Source: Planctomycetota bacterium
Lineage (GTDB): Bacteria; Planctomycetota; Planctomycetia; Planctomycetales; Planctomycetaceae
Assembly: GCA_014584345.1 (NCBI GenBank)
Contig: JACTNB010000025.1
Coordinates: forward strand, 1-43,361
Length of the DNA: 43,361 nucleotides
Direction: 5' to 3'
Shown: positions 23,481 through 33,211 of the stretch, one piece after another
Numbering within the stretch: position 1 is the first letter of the stretch
Layout of the letters: every line of letters starts with the position of its first letter
Translations under genes and position numbers: made by a program
The notes under the pieces: model-generated
Database searches by the model: none
What the model was told of the DNA's origin: nothing
What the model saw: only the letters and a program-made list of their open reading frames with translations

Positions 23481-26400
23481 ATGCCCCGCCTCCCCAATCA
23501 AAATCAGCAGGTTCCCATGCCAGCCGCTTACTTGCCTCGCCGTGGTATATTGCAGTTCGGTAAGTTGATTGCTCGCAACGTCGTGGCAGCCGCTTCGGTT
23601 CCGGGACAAACCTGCCGGGCGGTGGTCTTGATATTGGGAGCAGGCAGCGCCCTGCTCTGCGGGTTGGGGGCGCCGGTGCATGGGGAGGATCCCCCCCATG
23701 TGACGTTCGAGAAGGACATCCGCCCCATTTTTCGGGAATTCTGCTTTGATTGCCACGGAGCGACTTCGGAGTTCAGCGGCGGGTTGGACCTGCGACTGGT
23801 GCGGTTGATGCTCGCGGGAGGAGATTCGGGCCCGGCGATAGAACAAGGCTCTCCCGACGGAAGTTATCTGCTTGATCGAGTTCGGAATGGCGAGATGCCT
23901 CCCGGCGAAGTACGCGTGCCTGAAGAAAAGGTAGCGTTGCTGGAAAGATGGATTGCTGGAGGGGCGCGCACGGCCCGGCCGGAACCCGACCCCGCCAGTC
24001 TGGGAGTTGGCATCCCATTAACGGAAGAAGAGCGGAGCTTTTGGGCGTATCAACCGATCCGCATTCCGAAAATTCCGGAGTATTCCTCCGAAGACCGCGT
24101 CCGTACTCCAATCGATGCCTTGATTCGCGCGGCGATGCCGGAGGGGTTGCGGTTCTCTCCCGATGCGGATCGCCGCACACTGATCTTTCGGGTTTATTTC
24201 GTCCTGACAGGCTTATCGCCCACCCTGGAGGAAATGGATCGATGGCAGACCGATGCGCGTGCGGACTGGTACGAGCGGCTTGTCGATGATGTCCTTGCCT
24301 CTCCCCATTACGGGGAACACTGGGGACGGCACTGGTTGGACGTGGCAGGTTACGCGGATTCCGAAGGCTATACGGTGGCCGATGCCGAACGTCCCTGGGC
24401 CTGGAAATATCGCGATTATGTCATTCGCTCCCTCAATGCGGACAAGCCGTTCGATCGTTTTCTGCACGAGCAGATTGCGGGAGACGAACTGGCGGGCCAG
24501 AAACAGGGAGACTGGACTCCGGAACAAATTGAACTGTTGACCGCGACGGGATTTCTGCGAATGGCCGCAGACGGGACGGGAAATGGCGACAACAGTCCGG
24601 AAGCGCGGAACAAGGTGATCGCGGATACGCTGCAAATAGTCAGTTCCTCGCTGCTGGGCGTGAGCATGGCATGCGCGCAGTGTCACGATCATCGATACGA
24701 TCCCATTCCGCAGACCGATTATTTTGCGATGCGGGCTGTGTTCGAGCCGGCCCTGGACTGGCAGAAATGGCAGGTGCCAGCGCAGCGGCAAGTCAGCCTG
24801 TACACTCAGGCAGATCGAGCCCGGGCAGCCGAGGTTGAAGCCGAGGCCCAGAAGGTTATTGCGGAAAAAGGCCAAAAGCAGGCCGAGTACATGCGCGAGG
24901 CGCTGGAGTTGAGCCTGGGGAAATTCGAAGAGCCCTTGCGAGAACAACTGCGTACAGCCTATCAGACTCCCGAAAAGGAGCGGAGCAGCGAGCAAACCCA
25001 GTTATTGAAACAAAATCCCAGCGTCAACATTACGCCGGGAGTGCTCTATCAGTATTTGCCCAAGGCAGCCGAGGAACTAAAGGAATATGACAAGAAGGTT
25101 GCGGAGATCCGGTCGGGCAAACCGGTGGAAGAGTATCTGCGCGTGCTGACGGAACCCCCGGGGCATCAACCGCTCGCCAGGCTGTTTCATCGGGGCGACC
25201 ATCAACAGCCGAAGCAGGAAGTGAAACCGGCCGGCCTGAGTGTGCTTTCCCCCACGGGGCAGGGATTCGTGATTCCAGAAAAGAGTGGGGAACTGCCGAC
25301 CACGGGGCGACGGCTGGCTTACGCCCAATGGTTGACCAGTCGCGACAATCCCCTGGTGTCGCGCGTGCTGGTGAATCGAGTGTGGCTGCATCACTTCGGC
25401 AAGGGGCTGGTGTCCACTCCCTCGGATTTTGGAGTTTTGGGAGGCCGCCCCACCCATCCGGAACTGCTGGACTGGCTGGCGGGAGAATTCATGCGACAGG
25501 GGTGGAGCCTGAAGCAACTCCAGCGCGAGATCCTGCTTTCCACGGTTTGGCGTCAGTCTTCCCATCGGAATGCCGAACTGGCGGACAAGGATCCGCAGAA
25601 TATCCACTATTGGCGAAAACCGCTCCTGCGACTGCAGGCGGAAAGTATCCGCGATCGGATGCTGGTAGCTTCGGGCACACTCGATCGCACACTGTACGGG
25701 AAATCGTTGCCCGTCAAGGAGGATGAAACGGGTCAGGTGATCGTCGATGGACCGCAAACCCGACGGAGCCTGTACATCAAGTCTCGGCGTTCGCAGCCCG
25801 TGGCGATGCTGCAGGTCTTCGATGCGCCGGTCATGGATATTAACTGCGAATGTCGTCCCGTCTCGACAGTGGCCACGCAGTCGCTCATCATGATGAACGG
25901 TGAGTTTGTGTTGGATCAGGCAGCGAAGGTGGCGGAACGCGCGGCTCGTGATGCCTCCCCCTTGGCCGCTTCCTTGATGGCTCAGCTGCCTGTGTTTCCC
26001 AAGCCCCTGTCTCCCATATGGACCTATGGTTACGGAGCCTTTGACGAGACGACACGACAAACGGGCACATTCGGGCCGCTGCCCCACTGGACAGGCTCTG
26101 CCTGGCAGGGAGGGGACAAGCTTCCCGATCCGCGTCATGGCTGGGCGATACTCAATGCGAGCGGTGGGCATCCTGGCAACCCGGCCAGTCTCTCCGTGAT
26201 CCGCCGCTGGACTGCTCCGACGGATGGAACATTGAGCATATCGGGACACCTACAGCATGGCAGCGCGAATGGCGATGGCGTGCGGGGACGGATCGTATCT
26301 TCCCGGCAGCAATTGCTCGGGACCTGGCAGGTGCATAATGGCAAGTCTGAAACCGCATTGAACGAGATTCCCGTGCAGCGTGGGGAGACGATCGATTTGA

Positions 26401-26765
26401 TCACGGATTGCGTGACAAACGAGAATTCCGACTCCTTCAACTGGCCCGTGAAATTTACGTTCGCGCGTGCGAACGGCAAGGTCACAACATACGATTCCGT
26501 TGCGGAATTTCATGGTCCCGTGACAGAGGAAAATCAGCAGGCGGAGTTGTTGCCTGGTCAAATCGTACAGGCCTGGCGGTACATCCTGGGCCGAGATCCC
26601 AGTCCGTCGGAACTGCAGTTGGCGGGCAACTTTGCCGTCGCGCAACTGGAAGAACTTTACTCGTCGGCTCAGCCAATGCCCGCGGGCATTACACCTGTCC
26701 GGCAAGTCCTGATTAACGTTTGTCAAGGCTTGATCAATTCCAACGAATTCTTGTATATCGAGTAA
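23481..26765 (+). CDS. planctomycete cytochrome / DUF1549 / DUF1553 protein
   Basis: This is a second member of the family at 11757-15176, 1094 residues from ATG 23481. A long N-terminal region ends in a membrane or signal segment (VVLILGAGSALLCGLG). The cytochrome domain with CFDCHG follows, then DUF1549 (DWYERLVDDVLASPHYGEHWG) with CAQCHDHRYDP, a Glu/Lys/Gln-rich helical stretch, and DUF1553 (LVSRVLVNRVWLHHFGKGL). Late in DUF1553 there is an extra beta-rich insert of about 160 residues (around residues 850-1020, with WTYGYGAFDE and GWAILNASGGHPGN) before the family's C-terminal helices resume. ATG 23517 with AGG six bases upstream is an alternative start. It is coupled to DUF1501 by a 4-bp gap. 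Confidence 0.88.
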   Translation: MPRLPNQNQQVPMPAAYLPRRGILQFGKLIARNVVAAASVPGQTCRAVVLILGAGSALLCGLGAPVHGEDPPHVTFEKDIRPIFREFCFDCHGATSEFSGGLDLRLVRLMLAGGDSGPAIEQGSPDGSYLLDRVRNGEMPPGEVRVPEEKVALLERWIAGGARTARPEPDPASLGVGIPLTEEERSFWAYQPIRIPKIPEYSSEDRVRTPIDALIRAAMPEGLRFSPDADRRTLIFRVYFVLTGLSPTLEEMDRWQTDARADWYERLVDDVLASPHYGEHWGRHWLDVAGYADSEGYTVADAERPWAWKYRDYVIRSLNADKPFDRFLHEQIAGDELAGQKQGDWTPEQIELLTATGFLRMAADGTGNGDNSPEARNKVIADTLQIVSSSLLGVSMACAQCHDHRYDPIPQTDYFAMRAVFEPALDWQKWQVPAQRQVSLYTQADRARAAEVEAEAQKVIAEKGQKQAEYMREALELSLGKFEEPLREQLRTAYQTPEKERSSEQTQLLKQNPSVNITPGVLYQYLPKAAEELKEYDKKVAEIRSGKPVEEYLRVLTEPPGHQPLARLFHRGDHQQPKQEVKPAGLSVLSPTGQGFVIPEKSGELPTTGRRLAYAQWLTSRDNPLVSRVLVNRVWLHHFGKGLVSTPSDFGVLGGRPTHPELLDWLAGEFMRQGWSLKQLQREILLSTVWRQSSHRNAELADKDPQNIHYWRKPLLRLQAESIRDRMLVASGTLDRTLYGKSLPVKEDETGQVIVDGPQTRRSLYIKSRRSQPVAMLQVFDAPVMDINCECRPVSTVATQSLIMMNGEFVLDQAAKVAERAARDASPLAASLMAQLPVFPKPLSPIWTYGYGAFDETTRQTGTFGPLPHWTGSAWQGGDKLPDPRHGWAILNASGGHPGNPASLSVIRRWTAPTDGTLSISGHLQHGSANGDGVRGRIVSSRQQLLGTWQVHNGKSETALNEIPVQRGETIDLITDCVTNENSDSFNWPVKFTFARANGKVTTYDSVAEFHGPVTEENQQAELLPGQIVQAWRYILGRDPSPSELQLAGNFAVAQLEELYSSAQPMPAGITPVRQVLINVCQGLINSNEFLYIE

Positions 26766-26769
26766 CAGC

Positions 26770-28230
26770 ATGAAAACACGACGCGAATTCCTGGCCGAGA
26801 ACGCCATGGGGATTGGTTCCATGGCGCTGGCGTGGATGCTGCAACAGGAACAGGCCGAGGCCGTTCCCAAGAATTTACGCATCGAGCCGGAACAACTGAG
26901 TCTGCAATCCCGCAAGCCCCATTTTCCGGCACAGGCAACGGCGATGATCTCGCTGTTTCAGCATGGTGGCCCCGCGCACATGGATCTAACCGATCCTAAA
27001 CCGGAGTTGACCAGGCTGGATGGAACCGACTACAGCGGGGATGTGCACTTCAGTTTCGTAAATGAAGCCAGCAAGAAGTTGTTCGGTAGTCCATGGAAGT
27101 TCGAACCTCGCGGCGCGTGTGGCACGGAACTTTCCGAGTTGCTGCCATTCACTGCGGATGTGGTGGATGATCTGTGCCTGATTCGGAGCATGCATACCGG
27201 GGCGAATGGGCACGAAGTTTCCATTCGCTACTTTCACGGGGGCATTCCGGGAGTGCTGGGGCGTCCGACACTCGGTTCATGGCTGGTGTATGCGCTCGGT
27301 TCGGAATCCCAGAATCTGCCGGCCTACATGGTGCTTTCCGATCCGGGGGGACTTCCCGTGGACGGCGTGAGCAACTGGTCGAATGGATTCATGTCGCCGC
27401 TGTTTCAGGGGACGGTGTTGCGCGCCAAGGAGCCGCGGATATTGAATCTGGACGCCCCTCAACATTTACAGGGAGCAGTCCAGCGTCAGAATCTGGATTT
27501 TCTGGAGGCACTGAATCAGCGTCATCTCGAACTGCATCCGGGCGAAGCGGAACTGGAAGCCCGGATTGCCAGCTATGAACTGGCGGCGCGGATGCAGACC
27601 GCGGCCACGGAGGCGTTGGATATCTCACAGGAAACGAAGGCCACTCAGGAAATGTACGGCATCGATCGCCCTGAAACACGGGATTACGGCACGCGTTGTC
27701 TGTTGGCGCGGCGCTTTGTGGAGCGTGGCGTACGCTTCGTGCAGCTCTTTCATTCGAACCAGCCCTGGGATAATCACAGCAATATCCAGTCCGGCTTGCC
27801 TTCCATCTGCAAGAAGACCGATCAGCCCGCGGCTGCCCTGGTCAAGGATTTGAAGCAACGAGGCCTGCTGGAATCCACGATAGTGCACTGGGGGGGCGAA
27901 ATCGGTCGCCTTCCCGTGACGCAGGATCATGGGGCCAAGGCCAAGCCGGGGCGAGATCACAATGGTCAAGGCTTTAGTATCTGGTTGGCCGGTGGGGGAA
28001 TACGTGGCGGTATGGCCTATGGCAAAACGGATGAAGTGGGGCATCGTGCAGTCGAGAACGTGGTGACGCCGAACGATTTTCAGGCCACCATAATGCATCA
28101 GTTCGGACTGAACTTCGAGGCTTTGCAGTACCTGAATAATGGCCAGCCCCAGATCATTACGAATAAACGTCCTGCCCGCGTGGTATCGGAAATTCTGGCC
28201 CGACCCGTTGCGAAAACCGAAGCAGGCTAA
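26770..28230 (+). CDS. DUF1501 family protein
   Basis: This 486-residue partner of the preceding protein has a twin-arginine-like leader (TRREFLAENAMGIGSMALAW). The DUF1501 blocks are FQHGGPAHMDLTDPKP, SWLVYALGSESQNLPAYMVL, ERGVRFVQLFHSNQPWDNH and GGEIGRLPVTQDHG. It starts four bases after the DUF1553 stop, so the two are one operon. It is a paralogue of 10125-11567. It is probably exported to the periplasm; its reaction is unknown. Confidence 0.9.
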   Translation: MKTRREFLAENAMGIGSMALAWMLQQEQAEAVPKNLRIEPEQLSLQSRKPHFPAQATAMISLFQHGGPAHMDLTDPKPELTRLDGTDYSGDVHFSFVNEASKKLFGSPWKFEPRGACGTELSELLPFTADVVDDLCLIRSMHTGANGHEVSIRYFHGGIPGVLGRPTLGSWLVYALGSESQNLPAYMVLSDPGGLPVDGVSNWSNGFMSPLFQGTVLRAKEPRILNLDAPQHLQGAVQRQNLDFLEALNQRHLELHPGEAELEARIASYELAARMQTAATEALDISQETKATQEMYGIDRPETRDYGTRCLLARRFVERGVRFVQLFHSNQPWDNHSNIQSGLPSICKKTDQPAAALVKDLKQRGLLESTIVHWGGEIGRLPVTQDHGAKAKPGRDHNGQGFSIWLAGGGIRGGMAYGKTDEVGHRAVENVVTPNDFQATIMHQFGLNFEALQYLNNGQPQIITNKRPARVVSEILARPVAKTEAG

Positions 28231-28365
28231 TTGCGGGAGATGTCTGGTTCTGCGAAGTAGTGAGTATTGCTGCCGACTGCCTCGAAGCGGCATGGTAAGT
28301 CCTGTTGGCCGAGAATTGATATTTGCCTTGCCGACTCATTCCGATCAGGAAGATTGGATAAATCG

Positions 28366-29343
28366 ATGGAACCCCTGATATTTTCTCCTCTGTTGAAGCG
28401 GATTCGCTGGGGAGGGCGCCGACTGGAAACCTTGCTCGGAAAATCGATTGGCCCCGAGCAGGATTACGCCGAGAGTTGGGAAATCTGCGATCATGGCGCG
28501 GATCAATGCCATGTGCTCTCAGGCCCGTATCGCGACTGGCCGCTGTCCCGCCTGGTCGCCGAATGCGGCGTGGAATTGTTCGGCGAACCCGCCAGGTTCT
28601 CGCAATTCCCGCTGCTGATAAAATTTCTCGATTGCCACGATCGTCTTTCCGTGCAGGTGCATCCCGACGATGATGCCGCGTGCCGTTTCAATCCACGCGA
28701 GAATGGCAAGACGGAAGCCTGGGTGGTGATGGATGCCCAACCCGGGAGTGTGATCTACGCGGGCTTGCGACCGGGCGTTATTGCCGAGGACTTGCGAGCC
28801 GCACTCTCGGATGGATCGCTGGAAAACCTGTTGCATCGCATATCGCCCGCAGTGGGAGATTGCTATTTCATTCCAGCGGGCACGGTGCATGCGCTGGGCG
28901 AAGGCGTGGTGGTGGCAGAGGTACAGCAATCGAGCGACATGACATTTCGGTTGTACGATTGGGGGCGTCTCGATTCCGAGGGGAACTCTCGGCCACTACA
29001 TATCGAGGAAGCGTTTGCCTGCATCGATTTCCAGCAAGGACCGGTTGCCCCCACGCGGCCTCGCATGGTGAATTCCGATGCAGGTTGGCAAATCGAGCAA
29101 CTGGTGGTCTGCCCTTATTTTCGCATGTTTCGGCATGGACTATCGCGAGCCGGGGAATTGCCACGGCAGCCTGTCTGTCGCGTGCTCATGTCTCTTTCGG
29201 GGTCGGGAATGCTGGAATGGGGCCAGAAAAGTTACGTACTCCCCCGAGGCCAGACCTGTCTGCTCCCCGCGAGTTGTCCCCGCCTCGAACTTCGGCCGAC
29301 CTCCCCCACCCCGTGGCAATTTCTGGTGGCTGAGGTGGTCTGA
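28366..29343 (+). CDS. manA: mannose-6-phosphate isomerase, class I
   Basis: This 325-residue enzyme interconverts fructose-6-phosphate and mannose-6-phosphate, feeding GDP-mannose and surface-polysaccharide synthesis. The cupin metal-site motifs are visible: SVQVHPDDD (about residues 95-103), NGKTEAWVV (about 112-120), and CYFIPAGTVHALGEGV (about 166-181). The start MEPLIFSPLLKRIRWGG matches the family's N-terminus; an open upstream extension to 28267 does not. It is shorter than the E. coli enzyme, like the Bacillus/Planctomycete short form. A GT9 glycosyltransferase gene follows after 85 bp, fitting a sugar-metabolism context. The upstream 28231-28365 gap shows no clear signal. Confidence 0.92.
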   Translation: MEPLIFSPLLKRIRWGGRRLETLLGKSIGPEQDYAESWEICDHGADQCHVLSGPYRDWPLSRLVAECGVELFGEPARFSQFPLLIKFLDCHDRLSVQVHPDDDAACRFNPRENGKTEAWVVMDAQPGSVIYAGLRPGVIAEDLRAALSDGSLENLLHRISPAVGDCYFIPAGTVHALGEGVVVAEVQQSSDMTFRLYDWGRLDSEGNSRPLHIEEAFACIDFQQGPVAPTRPRMVNSDAGWQIEQLVVCPYFRMFRHGLSRAGELPRQPVCRVLMSLSGSGMLEWGQKSYVLPRGQTCLLPASCPRLELRPTSPTPWQFLVAEVV

Positions 29344-29428
29344 TTCCTCTTGCCCGTGAAGAGGCATGCGAATTACCATGCCCCCGAAGAACAGTCATGC
29401 TCCCGTGCCCACACGATGAAATATCCCT

Positions 29429-30520
29429 ATGAAGACGCCTGATCGGCTGGTTGGATTGCTGAACGAAATTCAGCCGAAACGCATCGCCATTATTAAACCG
29501 AGCGCCTTGGGGGATGTGGTACAAACGTTGCCCCTGGTTGGCGTACTCAAGAAGAAGTATCCGCAAGCCGAAATTGACTGGGTGATTCGTAGCGAACTGG
29601 CGAATCTGCTGGCGGCAGAGCCTCGCTTGGCGGAAATCATTCCTTATCATCGCAAGGGAGGCTGGCGGGAATGGATGCGTTTGCTGGGGCGACTGCGGCG
29701 CCGGAAATACGATCTCGTGTTCGATGCGCAGGGATTGCTGCGTACCGCGGTGATGACTCTTGCCACTGGGGCGCCGCTCAGGATTGGTCTGGAAACGGCC
29801 CGCGAATGTTCGCATCTCGCCTGCCATGGGTTGTTGCCCAACACAACTAAATCCGTACCCGCGCATGCCCGATACTGGCGTCTGGCGGAACTTCTGGGAT
29901 ACGAACGGGAACCCCGCGGCCTGAATCTGGAAATACCGCAATCGGAACGGACGTCGGCATCCGCTTTACTGGAAGCGGATTCACGTCCCCTGCTGGTGAT
30001 TCACCCAGGAGCCATGTGGATCACCAAACGCTGGCCCGTGGCCTCGTTTGCGGAGATTGCCAGCCGGGCGATCCGCCACTTTTCCATGCGCGTCGTCGTG
30101 GTTGGCTCCAAGGGAGAGCAGACGGATGCCGAAGTCTTGAGTCAGGCAGTCCGCCAGGTCGATCCCGGAGCCTCGATCCTCAACCTGGCGGGCAAAACAA
30201 CACTCATGCAATTGGCGGTTCTGCTGGAAAAGGCCGATGTCGTCCTGACGAATGATTCCGGGCCGATGCATCTGGCTGCCGGTTTGGGCACGCCCGTAGT
30301 CGGCTTGTTCACGTGCACATCGGCGGAGCGGTCTGGTCCGGCCGGCGAACAACATGAATTGGTACAAGCCCTGGTGCCCTGCGCGGCCAGTTATCGCAAA
30401 CAATGCCCATTCACCGGGAGCGGCCACCTGCACTGCATGCAGGCGTTGTCGATTCATCAGGTCTGGCAGGCATTTACGCGGCTGATCGAGAAAAATCGGG
30501 TCGCACAACGCGTGGCCTGA
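29429..30520 (+). CDS. GT9 family glycosyltransferase (heptosyltransferase-like)
   Basis: This 363-residue GT-B fold enzyme of the ADP-heptose:LPS heptosyltransferase family has an N-terminal Rossmann start (IAIIKPSALGDVVQTLPLV, about 19-37). The nucleotide-sugar site includes HPGAMWITKRWP (about 192-203) and NDSGPMHLAAGLGTPVVGLF (about 276-295). The late segment HCMQALSIHQVWQAF is typical of GT9. The likely role is transfer of heptose or a related sugar to lipopolysaccharide core at the cytoplasmic membrane face; the exact donor and acceptor cannot be read from the sequence. It is convergent with fhcA across 111 bp without an obvious strong terminator. Confidence 0.9.
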   Translation: MKTPDRLVGLLNEIQPKRIAIIKPSALGDVVQTLPLVGVLKKKYPQAEIDWVIRSELANLLAAEPRLAEIIPYHRKGGWREWMRLLGRLRRRKYDLVFDAQGLLRTAVMTLATGAPLRIGLETARECSHLACHGLLPNTTKSVPAHARYWRLAELLGYEREPRGLNLEIPQSERTSASALLEADSRPLLVIHPGAMWITKRWPVASFAEIASRAIRHFSMRVVVVGSKGEQTDAEVLSQAVRQVDPGASILNLAGKTTLMQLAVLLEKADVVLTNDSGPMHLAAGLGTPVVGLFTCTSAERSGPAGEQHELVQALVPCAASYRKQCPFTGSGHLHCMQALSIHQVWQAFTRLIEKNRVAQRVA

Positions 30521-30631
30521 TGCCTCACGGCGTATGCGGCATGAAGGCTTGCCCCTTCAATACCCGGCATATGTCCGAGGGTGAACCTTTGCGGGCCCCC
30601 CTTTCGCCTCGTCCCAGCAAATGACGAACAC

Positions 30632-32281
30632 TCAGGCGGGGGGAAGGACTTCCATGCGGCAGGGGGATTCCTCGGGATGGATGCGATAGTTTCCGTAGCG
30701 AATCGAATACGTCTCGTTAAACCACTGCCTGCGGGCATCCGCGTGTTCATCGACAAAGTCAATTTTCGGCACCAGCAGATTTCCGCTGGAGAGTTCGCGC
30801 AATTCGCCATCCCGGGCAATCAATTGACCGGCCTTGAAGACGAATCGGGGACGCTGAAACATTTCGGTCAGGTTTGCCTGGGGGCGATATACCGAAATGT
30901 CGGCATCGGCGCCGTGCCCGAGATGCCCCTTGGCAGACAGGCCCAGAATGCGCGCCGGGGCGGCCCGGGTGATGATCGCGATTTCCTGGAGGGTGTATTC
31001 GCGGTCCAAATCCGCCAGGGGCGAGCGTTCCCGCAAGGATACGGGCATACGGGCCAGCATTTCCTTGCGAAAATCCCGTCGCATCAGCAGATGAATCACT
31101 TCGGGATACTTCACGAACGCCCCTCCGTTCGGGTGATCGCTGCTCATGGCAATGCGCCAGGGGTCCGGCATGCGTAAATACCATTCGAGGCCGATGGCCC
31201 ATTGAGTGGCATGGACCAGGTTTCGGTAAGGTTTGAAGGCACCGGGAATGATACCGCAACTGGCTTCCTGCTCGGTATCGGAAGTGAACCAGCGGCCTCC
31301 CGTGAGACGCTGTAAGTGTTCGGCAAAAGGGGCATCACCGGTGATGGTCATGGCGGCACCGGGGGTGATGTGTCCGACATCGATCGTAATTTCCGGGTGT
31401 TCCGCAACATAGGCCACAAGGGGTTCGACAGCCGAGGAAAACGAGCCCGGGTCGTTGGGGTGGCCTCCATAACTGTGGAATTGGACATGTGCGAAATGTC
31501 CCCGGCTCCCTTCCAGGGATTGCATGGTCTGCAGGGTGGTTTCCCAATTGCCGGGATAGCCCAGATTGTTGCAGTGAATATGCACGGCATGCGGGACGTT
31601 CAGTTCGTCAACCACCGAGGACAACCCCTGTACTATCTGGCGGGGTGTCACTCCGAAGTGTCCGACGGGACGATCGAATTCGTGTAACGATTGCCGACTG
31701 ATTTGCTTCCAGTTTTCCACGCCACCAGGATTCACAATTTTCACCCCCTGGGCATGCACTGCCGACAGCATCCAGCCGCAGTAGTCGCGAAGCGCCTCCC
31801 GTTCACCGGAGCGAATTTTCTCCAGCACGTAATGATTGTTTCCGAAGAGCGTCAGAAACGCCTTGTCGATAAAGGGGGTCATGCCAAACTCGTGATGTGC
31901 GAGCCGGGCGGAGATTCCGGGAATGGCGGCATCCACCGCCGTGGTATAGCCCATTCCCGCAAAGAGCTGACCCGTAGCGCGGCAGTTGGGGACAATCGAT
32001 GCCCCGGATGCGGACGCCTTGCGGCCCTGTCGCTGTCCCTGCATGCCTCCCAGGAATCCTCGGGCATGGTTGACCTTCGGGCCAGCGATATGGCAATGCA
32101 TATCCACGCCACCGGGCATCACCACGTCACCGGTGATGTCGAGTGTCACGATTTCGGCGGTGGCCATATCCTGGGGCGCGGGAACGATACGCCCCTGGTG
32201 AATCCAGATATCCTGGATTGCTCCATCGACCTGGTTGCGAGGATCATGGACTTGCCCGCCGTGGAGCCGATAGTACGTCAT
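30632..32281 (-). CDS. fhcA: formylmethanofuran dehydrogenase / formyltransferase complex subunit A
   Basis: This 549-residue amidohydrolase-fold protein is the FwdA/FhcA type. In methylotrophs and planctomycetes the Fhc complex hydrolyses formyl groups at the end of the tetrahydromethanopterin C1 pathway. Metal-site candidates are His62 and His64 (DMHCHIAGPKVN), Lys181 in GVKIVNPGG (likely carboxylated), the HIHCNNLGYPGNW block, HVQFHSYGGHPND and Asp in SSDHPNGG. The start ATG 32281 overlaps the stop of the upstream membrane-protein gene by four bases. The other Fhc subunits (B, C, D) are not encoded in the window, so the pathway genes are dispersed here. Confidence 0.93.
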   Translation of the reverse strand: MTYYRLHGGQVHDPRNQVDGAIQDIWIHQGRIVPAPQDMATAEIVTLDITGDVVMPGGVDMHCHIAGPKVNHARGFLGGMQGQRQGRKASASGASIVPNCRATGQLFAGMGYTTAVDAAIPGISARLAHHEFGMTPFIDKAFLTLFGNNHYVLEKIRSGEREALRDYCGWMLSAVHAQGVKIVNPGGVENWKQISRQSLHEFDRPVGHFGVTPRQIVQGLSSVVDELNVPHAVHIHCNNLGYPGNWETTLQTMQSLEGSRGHFAHVQFHSYGGHPNDPGSFSSAVEPLVAYVAEHPEITIDVGHITPGAAMTITGDAPFAEHLQRLTGGRWFTSDTEQEASCGIIPGAFKPYRNLVHATQWAIGLEWYLRMPDPWRIAMSSDHPNGGAFVKYPEVIHLLMRRDFRKEMLARMPVSLRERSPLADLDREYTLQEIAIITRAAPARILGLSAKGHLGHGADADISVYRPQANLTEMFQRPRFVFKAGQLIARDGELRELSSGNLLVPKIDFVDEHADARRQWFNETYSIRYGNYRIHPEESPCRMEVLPPA

Positions 32282-33087
32282 TTAGTTGCCTCCTGGTGCG
32301 TGGAGGCCGGCTGGGGCGTTGCGGGGTTTGTGGCAGGCTGGTGGGTCAATTGCTGATCCGTATTTAGAATCATGATTTTCTGCCAGATTTTTCCAGAAAG
32401 GCTGGTGGTCAGCGATTCCAGTTCATTCACGGCCCCCACGGCTTGGGCGTCTGGAAACTGTTCCACGTACAATGCCGCCACTTTCCCGGTCAACGAGAGC
32501 ATTTCGGTACAATAATCGAGATATCTGCCCAGTTCAAACGGCGTATAGGTTCGTTTGGGAGAGGAAGCGGTATCCGACCAGGTCCAGTGTTGGAGCACGC
32601 GTTCGGGATCCTTGGTGAGCTGGTGCATGTCAATGATGTGGGCGATGGAACGGAGTCGATGCACGGCCTGCAGGGCTCTTTTTCTTTTGACTCTCGTTTC
32701 GACGGTCACGAGAAACAGGATGGCTGCGCCGATCAGAACGACGTCGTTGAACAGAGCGTCCGAGATGGTAATGATTTCGGCGAGATCGGGACGATCCGCC
32801 TGCCACTCGGCATAGCTGAACCCCAGGAACATCATCAGCAGGATGCAGAGAATTATCAGGTAGATGGAAATCCGCAGCCCCCACATGGGCCGCGCGATGT
32901 CATCGGCTGTTTTGCGGGCATCACGGGCCACTTCGTGCAATTCCTGGCAAATACTCGACAGTCCCGAAGCGGCAAACCGTTCTTCAATCCGTCGCCGGAG
33001 GCGTGCGATGGTTTCGAGAATCCGGTCGGGATTCAGGTTTTCATATCCTGTCGCGGGATTCCGTGGGGCAGCAGATTGCGGTGTCAT
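32278..33087 (-). CDS. two-TM hypothetical membrane protein upstream of fhcA
   Basis: This 269-residue protein has an N-terminal cytoplasmic helical region (about 20-70), two membrane helices (about 73-93 with IILCILLMMFLGF, and about 110-130 with VVLIGAAILFLVTV), and a cytoplasmic domain (about 135-245) ending in a Pro/Thr/Gln-rich tail. I do not recognise a named family. Its stop overlaps the fhcA start by four bases, so the two are co-translated, although a C1 role is only inferred. Upstream, TATGAT on the minus strand (33100-33105) is a possible -10 box in the divergent gap to the isoaspartate methyltransferase gene. Confidence 0.75.
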   Translation of the reverse strand: MTPQSAAPRNPATGYENLNPDRILETIARLRRRIEERFAASGLSSICQELHEVARDARKTADDIARPMWGLRISIYLIILCILLMMFLGFSYAEWQADRPDLAEIITISDALFNDVVLIGAAILFLVTVETRVKRKRALQAVHRLRSIAHIIDMHQLTKDPERVLQHWTWSDTASSPKRTYTPFELGRYLDYCTEMLSLTGKVAALYVEQFPDAQAVGAVNELESLTTSLSGKIWQKIMILNTDQQLTHQPATNPATPQPASTHQEATK

Positions 33088-33211
33088 AGATGCAGGGAAA
33101 TCATATAAACTGTATGGGCGAATGCAGAGAACCGACGGCCTGCACCCATTCAGCGTGAACAGGCTGGGGCATGGGGCTCGAAAAACAGGAACCAGGAATC
33201 AAGGATAGAGG

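Noticed and set aside
25077..26249. 390-residue open frame antisense to the DUF1553 gene
   Set aside because: Composition is typical of a reverse-strand shadow (Arg/His/Gln-rich), with no domain and no ribosome-binding site.
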